This document shows positions 52,701 through 60,038 of a stretch of 64,000 bases of DNA, in pieces. Position numbers and translations under genes: made by a program. Source of the DNA: Sphingobium psychrophilum. Lineage in GTDB: Bacteria > Pseudomonadota > Alphaproteobacteria > Sphingomonadales > Sphingomonadaceae. The DNA lies in contig NZ_JABBFV010000003.1 in assembly GCF_012927105.1 (NCBI RefSeq), positions 1-64,000 on the forward strand, written 5' to 3'. The notes beneath the pieces are model-generated. The model saw only the letters and a list, made by a program, of their open reading frames with translations. It was not told the origin of the DNA and searched no databases. Numbering within the stretch: position 1 is the first letter of the stretch; each line of letters starts with the position of its first letter.

Positions 52701-54371
52701 TCCAAGGGCGGCGGCGTCTTCTCGCGCAGTCTCAAGCGCATAGCGCTGACGCCGGAAATGCAGGCTGTGCTCGACGTCACCGACGCGGAAATGGAACCGG
52801 CCGCGCTGATCTCCGCCATATTGAAGGCGCCGGCCGACCTGCTCTGGTTCGGCGGCATCGGCACCTATGTAAAGGCCGCGGCGCAAAGCCATGGCGACGT
52901 CGGCGATCCTGCGAACGACCGCCTGCGCGTCAACGCCGAACAGCTACGGGTCAAGGTGGTGGGCGAAGGCGCGAACCTGGGCACCACCCAGGCGGGGCGC
53001 ATCGCCTTCTCGCTCCATGGCGGGCGGATCAACACCGACTTCATCGACAATAGCGCCGGCGTCGACTGTTCGGACAACGAAGTGAACATCAAGATCGCGC
53101 TGAACAAGGAGATGATCGAGGGCCGCCTGCCCTTCGAAAAGCGCAACGCGCTGCTCGAAAGCATGACCGACGCGGTCGGCGACATCGTGCTGGAGGATAA
53201 CCGCCTCCAGGCGCTCGGCCTCTCCATCGCCGAAGCGGGCGGCGCAGCCGACCTTGCCTCCTATGTCCGCCTGATCGAGACGTTCGAGGAAACCGGCCGG
53301 CTCGACCGTCAGGTCGAAGGACTGGCCGCCAACGACCAGTTGCTGCGTCGTGGCCAGGACGGCCAGGGGCTGACCCGCCCCGAACTGGCCGTGCTGCTCT
53401 CCACCGCCAAGCTGGCGTTGCAGGACGCGATCGAACATGGCGACCTCGCCAGCGACGATAGCATGACCGGCGAACTGATGGCCGCCTTCCCCGCTGCCAT
53501 GCAGAAGAAGGAAGCGGACGCCATCGCCGCCCATGCGCTGCGCAAGGAGATCATCGCCACCAAGGTCGCCAACCGCATCGTCAATCGCCTCGGCCTCATC
53601 CATCCGTTCGAACTGGCGGAGGAGGAAGGCTGTTCGATGGCCGACCTCGCCAGCGCCTTCCTGATCGCCGAACGGCTCTACGACATCCGCGCGCTCTGGG
53701 CGGATATCGATGCGGCGGACATGTCGGAAGGCGCCCGCCTCGCCCTGTTCAGCGACATCGCTGGCGGCATGCGGGCGCAGATCGCCGACATATTGCGCGC
53801 CCTGCCCGCCGGGACGCTGCCTAGCGAAGGGCATGATCGGCTGTCCAAGGGCGTCGGCACCCTGGCCGCCCAGGTCGATGACCTGCTGACCAGCGAGGCG
53901 CAGCGTCGCACCAACGCCGTCACCGACCGGCTGCTGGGCCTTGGCGCCCCCGAAACGCTGGCACTCCGCACGGCGGGCCTGTTCAAGCTCGACGGCGCGG
54001 TCGGCATCGCCGCCCTTGCCGCGCGCATGGGCGTGGAGGAAGTCGCGCTCACCCGCGCCTTCACCCATCTGGGCGAAGCGGTCGGTATCGACTGGGTCCA
54101 ATCCGCCGCCGCGCGCATGGAGCCGACCGATCCGTGGGAACGGCTGCTCATTTCCGGCGTCGCCCGCGACATGCAGCAGGTAAGGCTCGATTTCCTGGCC
54201 CAGGGAAAGGGCAAGGATATCGCCAACCATGTCGAGGACTGGTTGCAGGCCAAGGGTGCCCGTGTCCGCCAGTTCCGCACCCTGGTCCAGCGCGCCAAGG
54301 CCGCCGCGACCCCCAATGTCGCAATGCTCGCCGAAATAGCGGGCCAGGCGCGCGGCCTGCTGGGACGGTAA
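49707..54371 (+). CDS. gdhB: NAD-specific glutamate dehydrogenase, large (about 180 kDa class)
   Basis: 1554 residues from the ATG at 49707, with GAGAGG 7 bases upstream. It belongs to the long bacterial NAD-GDH family. An N-terminal regulatory half contains ACT-like segments ([24 protein letters not shown]). The catalytic part begins near 740, with [39 protein letters not shown] (substrate and catalytic Lys region), then [16 protein letters not shown] for NAD binding. A helical C-terminal domain follows. It deaminates glutamate to 2-oxoglutarate and ammonium, mainly in catabolism. In Caulobacter the equivalent GdhZ also links metabolism to cell division. Confidence 0.95.
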   Translation: [1554 protein letters not shown]

Positions 54372-54377
54372 AAAACG

Positions 54378-54448
54378 GGCGTGTTCCGGCGAAGGCCGGA
54401 ACCCAGTCCCACCGTCTGATCTGGGCTCCCGCCTGCGTGGGAACACGG
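54378..54448. repeat. Palindromic element after gdh
   Basis: Bounded by GTGTTCC and GGAACAC, with inner CCGGCGAAGGCCGG and short arms CCCAGTCCCACC / TCTGGGCTCCCGCC. It resembles the sphingomonad repeats made of phrases such as 'TTCCCGCCTGCGTGGGAA', but only one copy is seen here. Confidence 0.5.
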
Positions 54449-54465
54449 CATGCTTCAGCCACCAA

Positions 54466-54508
54466 CAGAAAGGGCGTCATTCTCGCGAAGAGAATGACGC
54501 CCTTTCTG
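54466..54508. terminator. 19-bp perfect hairpin between gdh and the MlaA-type gene
   Basis: The arms at 54466-54484 and 54490-54508 are exact reverse complements with a 5-base loop (GCGAA). Outer sequence AGAAAGGG/CCCTTTCT gives a T-rich end in both directions. It lies between the two convergent stops and should stop transcription both ways. Confidence 0.8.
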
Positions 54509-54527
54509 TGTCGCACTGACGCAACCT

Positions 54528-55511
54528 TTATTGCGGCGTATCGCTCGCCGGTTCGGCGGCATCATCGTCCGCATAGGGATCGGGCAACACGACCTTGGGC
54601 GCGTCCTTCTTGCCCGGCGTGCGAAGGGCGTCGCCATAGATGGGCACCACCGGCTCAGCCGACACGCGCCCGTGCAGCGCCTCGATCTCCGCCTTGCGCT
54701 GCTTCAGGTACAGCGTCTTGTAGACGGTATAGGGGTCGTCCTCGTTGCGGATCGCCGTGATCGTCTCATCGAACGCAGCGCGCTCGCCCAGCTGGTTCAG
54801 GATCGTGGCGGGAATGACATAGGCCGGCTTGAAGAACTTGCCCCCCAGGGCGAAGGGCAGGATCATCTTGTCCGCCGTATCGCCGATAATGTCGCGCAAC
54901 GTCGTCGGCCCGACGACCGGCAGATACATATACGGCCCCGGCCCCACGCCATAGAAGCCCAGCGTATTGGCGACGCCATTGTCGCGATGGGGCAGGTTGA
55001 ACGGCTTGCGCTTGGCGACGTCGAACAGGCCGACGAAGCCCAGCGTCGAATTGACGCCAAAACGTCCCGCCGTCTCGAACGCCTTGCCCGGCTTGAACTG
55101 CAACAGATAGGCCGCCGCCACGATCGGTTCGCCCAGGTTGGAGAAGAAGTTGCGCAACCCCTTGCGCACCGGGCGCGGCAGGCCCTTGTTATAGGCCTTC
55201 GCCACCGGCTCCACGACCGCCCTGTCGACCGACTGCACCGCCTCGAAACTCTTGGCGTTCAACTGCTCCAGCGGATCGCCCTTGGGCGCGCCCTTGTCAC
55301 CGGTCACGACGATGTCCTGCGCCGCGTCGCCCTGCGGCGCGGGCGATGGAGCAGCGGGGGCCTGCGCCGGGGCGGCGGGCGGAACGGACGGCGCGGCATC
55401 TTGCACCGCGCCTGCAACCTCCGCGGCCACGGCCAGTTGCGGCGCGGCGGCTTCCGCCTGCGTCCCGATCATCATCATTCCCGCAGCTACGGCCGGCAAT
55501 AGCATAGTCAT
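54528..55511 (-). CDS. mlaA: MlaA/VacJ family outer-membrane lipid-asymmetry protein, without lipobox
   Basis: 327 residues. The MlaA core runs from about 80 to 290: DPLEQLNAKSFEAVQSVDRAV, the RNFFSNLGEPI segment, FGVNSTLGFVGLFDVA, LGFYGVGPGPYMYLPVVGPTTLRD. MlaA takes misplaced phospholipids out of the outer-membrane outer leaflet and hands them to MlaC. Unlike the usual lipoprotein, the signal peptide (to about AEAAAP) has no Cys, so it should be soluble or held by the fold alone. A long Ala/Pro-rich linker (about 40-65) and an acidic tail flank the core. Confidence 0.85.
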   Translation of the reverse strand: MTMLLPAVAAGMMMIGTQAEAAAPQLAVAAEVAGAVQDAAPSVPPAAPAQAPAAPSPAPQGDAAQDIVVTGDKGAPKGDPLEQLNAKSFEAVQSVDRAVVEPVAKAYNKGLPRPVRKGLRNFFSNLGEPIVAAAYLLQFKPGKAFETAGRFGVNSTLGFVGLFDVAKRKPFNLPHRDNGVANTLGFYGVGPGPYMYLPVVGPTTLRDIIGDTADKMILPFALGGKFFKPAYVIPATILNQLGERAAFDETITAIRNEDDPYTVYKTLYLKQRKAEIEALHGRVSAEPVVPIYGDALRTPGKKDAPKVVLPDPYADDDAAEPASDTPQ

Positions 55512-55729
55512 GTCCTAGCAGCAGCCACACGCTCTCCCCCGCGCAGCCATCAAAATCCGTGACATACCGGACATGTTAATCCGTGTTACATCAGGCATAC
55601 AGTGCGGCTAGAGGTGGTGGCCATGGCCGTCAATAGCAAGGGCGTGCGGGTGAGCGGCCGGATGGGGCCACTCATCGCAGCCAATCGGCGGGTCCATACA
55701 TTTTGATACACTTTCCTGCTGCGACTCGT

Positions 55730-55752
55730 TTGCAACTGCGAGTCGTTCGCGT
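55730..55752. promoter_or_regulatory. Fur-box-like site upstream of the PepSY operon
   Basis: TTGCAACTGCGAGTCGTTCG and flanks form an imperfect inverted repeat of the TGC-rich form used by alphaproteobacterial Fur. It lies about 40 bases upstream of the PepSY gene. The rest of the 280-bp gap back to the mlaA start shows nothing else clear. Confidence 0.4.
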
Positions 55753-55791
55753 TATGCGAGGATCATCATAGCGCAGGACATATCCCACCCC

Positions 55792-56436
55792 ATGCACGGA
55801 ACCGCTCGCATCCAGCCGACCCGAAAGAAGAGCGCCAAGGCCTTCTGGATGAAGCAGCTCCATACCTGGCATTGGGTGAGTTCGGCTGTCAGCCTGATCG
55901 GCCTGCTGCTTTTCGCCTTTACCGGCATCACCCTCAATCACGCCGCCGATGTCGAAGCATCGCCCCAGACCATAGAAAAAAGCGCCACCCTGCCCGCCGC
56001 GCTGCTGAAACAGGTCGCGGCCGATGACGCGCCCGACGCGAAGAAGCCCCTGCCAGCGCCCGTCGCGACATGGGTCGAACAATCCGTGGGACAAGCAGGC
56101 GCCGGCAATGCCGAATGGTCGGCCGACGAAATCTACCTGGCCCTGCCCCGCCCTGGCGGCGACGGCTGGGTATCGATCGACCGGCATAGCGGCGCCGTCA
56201 CCAGCGAAAGCACCAGCCGCGGCTGGATCAGCTATCTCAACGATCTGCACAAGGGCCGCAATGCGGGCGGCGTGTGGAAGTGGTTCATCGACATCTTCTC
56301 CATCGCCTGCTTCGTCTTCGCGCTGACCGGCCTGGTCCTGCTCCAGCTTCATGCCAAAAAACGGCCCAGCACCTGGCCGCTGGTCGCGATCGGCCTCGCC
56401 CTTCCCGCGCTTCTCGCCATCATCTTCATCCACTAA
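55792..56436 (+). CDS. PepSY-associated membrane protein of a flavinylation cluster
   Basis: 214 residues. A helix at about 25-48 (HTWHWVSSAVSLIGLLLFAFTGITLNHA, with His near the membrane face), a periplasmic PepSY-like domain (about 50-160; VSIDRHSGAV, WISYLNDLHKG), and two C-terminal helices (about 164-184 and 195-213). PepSY-TM proteins of this kind bind heme via His pairs and move electrons across the inner membrane, often to flavinylated partners. First gene of a four-gene cluster with DUF2271, DUF4198 and ApbE. Confidence 0.8.
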   Translation: MHGTARIQPTRKKSAKAFWMKQLHTWHWVSSAVSLIGLLLFAFTGITLNHAADVEASPQTIEKSATLPAALLKQVAADDAPDAKKPLPAPVATWVEQSVGQAGAGNAEWSADEIYLALPRPGGDGWVSIDRHSGAVTSESTSRGWISYLNDLHKGRNAGGVWKWFIDIFSIACFVFALTGLVLLQLHAKKRPSTWPLVAIGLALPALLAIIFIH

Positions 56437-56449
56437 AGGGGACAAACCC

Positions 56450-56983
56450 ATGCAGATCAGCCATCGCCTGGCTCTGACCGGCGTCGCAGCGCTCGGCGCG
56501 GCCGGAACCGCGGCCGCACCCGCCGCCGCGCAGACGCTTAATCTCAGTGTCGCCATTCCGCGCTTGTCGGTCGCCGAATATCACCGCCCCTATGTCGCCA
56601 TCTGGATCGAGAAGGAGGGGGCCGCCCCCCGCACCCTGTCGGTCTGGTATGATGTCGACAAGGCAAAGGGCGAAGGCACGAAATGGCTGCGCGACGTGCG
56701 CCAGTGGTGGCGCGCTTCAGGCCGTGCGCTCAGCTTCCCGGCCAACGGTGTTTCTGGCGCAACCCGCGCGCCGGGCGACCAGAAAATCGCCTTCACCGCC
56801 GGCAAAGGCCCGCTGGGCGCGCTCGGCCCAGGCAATTACACATTGATCGTAGAGGCCGCGCGCGAAGTGGGCGGGCGCGAAGTGCTGCGCCTCCCCTTCG
56901 CCTGGCCCCCAAAGCCCGGTGCCACCGTCAAGGTTCAGGGCAGCAGCGAATTGGGCGCGATCGCCCTCACCTTCGGCAAGTAA
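56450..56983 (+). CDS. Exported DUF2271 protein, predicted FMN-carrying (flavinylation motif)
   Basis: 177 residues from the ATG at 56450. Signal peptide to about AAAQ (28). DUF2271 body: AEYHRPYVAIWIEKEG, LSVWYD, KWLRDVRQWWRASG. Then N99-G-V-S-G-A-T105-R-A-P-G, which matches the site ApbE uses to attach FMN covalently to Thr (the SGAT motif of NqrC/RnfG-type proteins). Thr105 is the predicted acceptor. With PepSY and ApbE next to it, this is probably the flavin-bearing periplasmic electron carrier of the cluster. 13 bases separate it from DUF4198. Confidence 0.83.
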   Translation: MQISHRLALTGVAALGAAGTAAAPAAAQTLNLSVAIPRLSVAEYHRPYVAIWIEKEGAAPRTLSVWYDVDKAKGEGTKWLRDVRQWWRASGRALSFPANGVSGATRAPGDQKIAFTAGKGPLGALGPGNYTLIVEAAREVGGREVLRLPFAWPPKPGATVKVQGSSELGAIALTFGK

Positions 56984-56996
56984 CGGGGATTAAACC

Positions 56997-57896
56997 ATGA
57001 AAAGCAAATTTCTGATCGCGGGCGCGCTTGCCGCCCTGATGTTCTCCGGCACGGCCCAGGCCCACCGCCAATGGATGCTACCCTCTTCCACCACCCTGTC
57101 GGGCACCGAAAGCTGGGTCACGGTCGACGCCGCCATTTCCAACGACGTCTTCTATTTCGAACATTTCCCGATGGCCACCGACAATATCGTCGTGACCGAA
57201 CCGGACGGCGCTGTGGGCAAAATCGAGAATGCCGCCAAGGGGCGCTATCGCTCCACCTTCGACGTGCATCTGACCAAGCCCGGCACCTATCGCATCGCCA
57301 GCGTCTCGACCGGCGTGATGGGCAGCTACATGCTGAACGGCAAGCAGGAACGGCTGCCGCGCGGCACGACCAAGGATAAGCTGGCCAGCGTCATCCCCGC
57401 CGGCGCGACCGATGTGCAGACTGCCGAAGCCGCGAGCCGCAACGAGATTTTCGTCACGCTGGGCGCGCCGACCGCGAACCTCTTCAAACCCACCGGCAAT
57501 GGCATTGAGCTTGTCCCTGTCACCCACCCCAACGATCTGGTGTCGGGCGAAGCGGCGACCTTCCAGTTCCTGCTCGACGGCAAGCCTGCCGCTGGCCTGA
57601 AAGTCACGGTCATCCCCGGCGGCATCCGTTACCGCGACGCGCTGGGCCAGATGGACCTTGTCGCCGACCAGGATGGCAAGGTCGCCATCACCTGGCCGCA
57701 GCCGGGCATGTATTGGCTGAACGCCAGCATCGGCGGCGGTCGTGAAGGCGGCCCCGGTGGTCCGGGCGGCGAAGGGGGCGCGGGTGGTCCCGGCGCACCG
57801 GGCGGTGCAGGTGCGCCGCCGCCGCCCCGTCCGCAGGCCGGCCCGCCGCAGCGCCGTGCCGCCTATATCACCACGCTGGAAGTGCTGGCCCCCTGA
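56997..57896 (+). CDS. Exported DUF4198 protein with a Gly/Pro-rich linker
   Basis: 299 residues. Signal peptide ends at GTAQA; the mature protein begins HRQWMLPSSTTLSG, the usual start of DUF4198 proteins (His at the new N-terminus may bind metal). Two beta-domains follow (about 25-125 and 160-245). Then a low-complexity stretch of Gly, Pro and Ala (about 243-285), ended by a final strand (AAYITTLEVLAP) that belongs to the second domain. DUF4198 proteins are linked to metal uptake and, through PepSY and ApbE, to redox systems. Exact function unknown. Confidence 0.8.
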   Translation: MKSKFLIAGALAALMFSGTAQAHRQWMLPSSTTLSGTESWVTVDAAISNDVFYFEHFPMATDNIVVTEPDGAVGKIENAAKGRYRSTFDVHLTKPGTYRIASVSTGVMGSYMLNGKQERLPRGTTKDKLASVIPAGATDVQTAEAASRNEIFVTLGAPTANLFKPTGNGIELVPVTHPNDLVSGEAATFQFLLDGKPAAGLKVTVIPGGIRYRDALGQMDLVADQDGKVAITWPQPGMYWLNASIGGGREGGPGGPGGEGGAGGPGAPGGAGAPPPPRPQAGPPQRRAAYITTLEVLAP

Positions 57897-57928
57897 ACCC
57901 GGCCCATCCCTACGGCATCCGAATCGCG

Positions 57929-57985
57929 ATAGCGCCCGGCCTGTCGCCCGACCAATTTGTCGGGCGACAGCGCAGGGGCGCTATC
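57929..57985 (+). promoter_or_regulatory. Strong hairpin in front of apbE
   Basis: CTGTCGCCCGAC (57941-57952) and GTCGGGCGACAG (57959-57970) form a 12-bp perfect stem with loop CAATTT. ATAGCGCCC and GGGCGCTAT extend it outward with a small internal loop. It sits 22 bases before the apbE ATG and after the DUF4198 stop. It could reduce read-through, protect mRNA ends or control apbE translation. No T-run follows. Confidence 0.6.
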
Positions 57986-58006
57986 GTCACTTATGGCGGC
58001 CCCACC

Positions 58007-58870
58007 ATGGGGACCAGCTGGTCGGCGCAGATCGTCGATCCGCCCGCCCGCTGTGAAAGCGCCATCGAAGCGGTGCTGGCCCGCATCATCGACCAGATGA
58101 GCAATTGGGAAGCGGATTCCGCCATCAGCCGCTTCAACCGCGCCGCCGTGGGCGCATGGATGCCCCTGCCCGCCGACATGCTGACCGTGCTGCGCGCGGG
58201 ACTGGACATAGCGCGACTTTCGGGCGGCGCTTTCGATCCCGCCATCGGCCAGCTGGTCGACCAATGGGGCTTCGGCCCTGGTCTTGGACCGGCCGCCGCG
58301 TCCGTTACCGCCCCCTGGACCCGCATAGAGGTCGAAGGGGATCGCGCGCGCCGACGCGCCGACGTAGCGCTCGATTTTTCCGGTATCGCCAAGGGGTTCG
58401 CCGTCGATGCCGCCGCCGCGCAACTGCGCGCCATGGGCGTCGCCAATTTCCTGATCGAAATCGGCGGAGAGCTGCGCGGCGAGGGCATCAAGCCCAACAT
58501 CCAGCCCTGGTGGGTCGATGTCGAATCCCCGCCAGACCTCACCATTCCCACGCTCCGCATCGCGCTGTGCGGCTTGTCCGTCGCCACCTCCGGCGACTAT
58601 CGCCGCTTCCGCATCGCAGATGGCGCGCGCCTGTCCCACAGCATCGACCCCGCGACCGGCGCGCCGATCGCCGCCGGCGTCGCGTCCGTCACCGTCCTGC
58701 ACGACAGCGCCATGCTGGCCGACGCCTGGGCCACCGCGATCACCGTCCTGGGGCCGGACAAAGGCATGGCGCTGGCTACCCGCCACGATCTCGCCGCCCG
58801 CCTGGTACTGCGTATGGACGACGGCGCGCAGGAATATATGACCCCCGCGCTGGCAGCGATGCTGGAGTGA
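58007..58870 (+). CDS. apbE: FAD:protein FMN transferase (ApbE)
   Basis: 287 residues from the ATG at 58007, which begins directly at the conserved Met-Gly-Thr-Ser. ApbE features: FDPAIGQLVDQWGFG, LDFSGIAKGFAVD, IEIGGELRGEG, TSGDYRRF and SHSIDPATGAPI with the Mg-binding region near LADAWATA. It splits FAD and attaches FMN to Thr in target proteins, here probably the DUF2271 partner. No signal peptide or lipobox precedes the domain, and there is no ATG, GTG or TTG in frame between the previous stop and 58007. It would thus be cytoplasmic, unlike most proteobacterial ApbE. Confidence 0.88.
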   Translation: MGTSWSAQIVDPPARCESAIEAVLARIIDQMSNWEADSAISRFNRAAVGAWMPLPADMLTVLRAGLDIARLSGGAFDPAIGQLVDQWGFGPGLGPAAASVTAPWTRIEVEGDRARRRADVALDFSGIAKGFAVDAAAAQLRAMGVANFLIEIGGELRGEGIKPNIQPWWVDVESPPDLTIPTLRIALCGLSVATSGDYRRFRIADGARLSHSIDPATGAPIAAGVASVTVLHDSAMLADAWATAITVLGPDKGMALATRHDLAARLVLRMDDGAQEYMTPALAAMLE

Positions 58871-59339
58871 TGCACAGTCCGGTAACCGAAAATGGTGAAT
58901 TGCGATGGATTGCTGCCATTCTCCAATTTCTAGCGTCCGTTCGCCCTGAGCCTGTCGAAGGGCTTCTCTTCCTTAAAATGCGGGGATTTGAAGAAGGAAC
59001 AGGGCTTCGACAGGCTCAGCCCGAACGGATGTTGGGGATCTGCAACCGGTCGTTGCCAAGCCATTCCCCCCCTTCCAATGTAGGATTTTCTCTGGTCTAT
59101 CCTGATCGATGGAGTAGCACCGCCTTCCCCCACCACCCGCGCATCGCCAGTCGCCCGCGTGGCGCGTCCCTGCCGCGCAGGAGACGCATCGGCGTGACCC
59201 GAACGTGCCCCGGTTGTCGCGTCGGCGGTACGCAGCGATGGCGTCACAGGGGCTTGGGCAGTGCGATTGGCCGAAAAAGCCCGACAATGGTGTGAACTTC
59301 GGCGAGACACGATCAGGTGCCCCGCCCCTGCCCCACCCG
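58871..59339. other. 469-bp gap between convergent apbE and piuC
   Basis: Holds the family B repeat at 58936-59029. The remaining 310 bases show an open frame without start signals or family features, and no promoter, tRNA or other structure was recognised. Confidence 0.6.
58936..59029. repeat. Palindromic intergenic repeat, family B, copy 4
   Basis: Bounded by TCCGTTCG and CGAACGGA. Inner arms CCTGAGCCTGTCGAAG and CTTCGACAGGCTCAG are close reverse complements; the middle differs from the copy at 37276. Convergent gene context as in copies 1 and 2. Confidence 0.8.
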
Positions 59340-60023
59340 TCAGGCGTCGGCCCAGCGCCGCAGCAAATTATGATAGACGCCGGTCAGGCGGATCACCTGC
59401 GCATTGTCGTGGCCCAGCGTTTGCGCAAGTTGCTGGATGCTGCTGTCCAGATCGAACAAGGTCTGGCGCGCGCCGTCGTCCCGCACCATCGACTGAATCC
59501 AGAAGAAACTCGCCACCCGCCGCCCGCGCGTCACCGGCTCGACCCGGTGCAGCGAGGAGGAGGGATAGAGCACCGCATGGCCGGCGGGCAGCTTGACCTG
59601 CTGCACCCCGAATTGCGTTTCGATCGTCAGCTCCCCGCCATCATAGGCGTCGGGGTCTTCCAAAAACACGGTGATCGACAGGTCGGACCGCACCCGGAAT
59701 GTCGTACCCTTGCGGATGCGGATCGCATTGTCGACATGGGTGCCGAACGCCTGCCCCCCGGCATAGCTGTTGAACAGGGGCGGGAAGATGCGCTGCGGCA
59801 GCGCGGCGGCGATGAACAGCGGGTTCTGGCCAACGGCATCGAACACGATCTGCTGCGCCTCCTGCGCGGCGGCGCAATCTTCGGGCAATTGCAGGTTGTG
59901 CTTGGCCAGCGCGGACTGATGGCCGGACGTGATATTGCCATCCACCCAGTCGGCGGCGTCGATCACGCTACGAATGGCGGCGACGCCAGCCGCGTCGATC
60001 AAGTCGGGTATGGCGATCAGCAT
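59340..60023 (-). CDS. piuC: Fe(II)/2-oxoglutarate dioxygenase of the PKHD-type hydroxylase family (PiuC/YbiX-like)
   Basis: 227 residues. Iron ligands His96-x-Asp98 in GTHVDNAIR and His159 in SSSLHRV, with Arg in GRRVASFFW for 2-oxoglutarate. Sequence form and length fit the PiuC/YbiX family, almost always next to siderophore receptor genes. It is iron-regulated in other bacteria; its substrate is unknown. Here it ends a tonB-piuC unit, with a siderophore receptor just upstream on the same strand. Confidence 0.9.
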   Translation of the reverse strand: MLIAIPDLIDAAGVAAIRSVIDAADWVDGNITSGHQSALAKHNLQLPEDCAAAQEAQQIVFDAVGQNPLFIAAALPQRIFPPLFNSYAGGQAFGTHVDNAIRIRKGTTFRVRSDLSITVFLEDPDAYDGGELTIETQFGVQQVKLPAGHAVLYPSSSLHRVEPVTRGRRVASFFWIQSMVRDDGARQTLFDLDSSIQQLAQTLGHDNAQVIRLTGVYHNLLRRWADA

Positions 60024-60038
60024 GAAAAAGTCCGTCCG

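Noticed and set aside
55792-56436. D-G-W-V-S in the PepSY protein as a second flavinylation site
   Set aside because: It lacks the Ser-Gly-Ala-Thr form and is part of a PepSY beta-strand. The DUF2271 site is a much better match.
58105-59295. A 396-codon plus-strand frame over apbE and the following gap
   Set aside because: Out of frame with ApbE, highly Arg-rich, and runs through a palindromic repeat. Not a gene.
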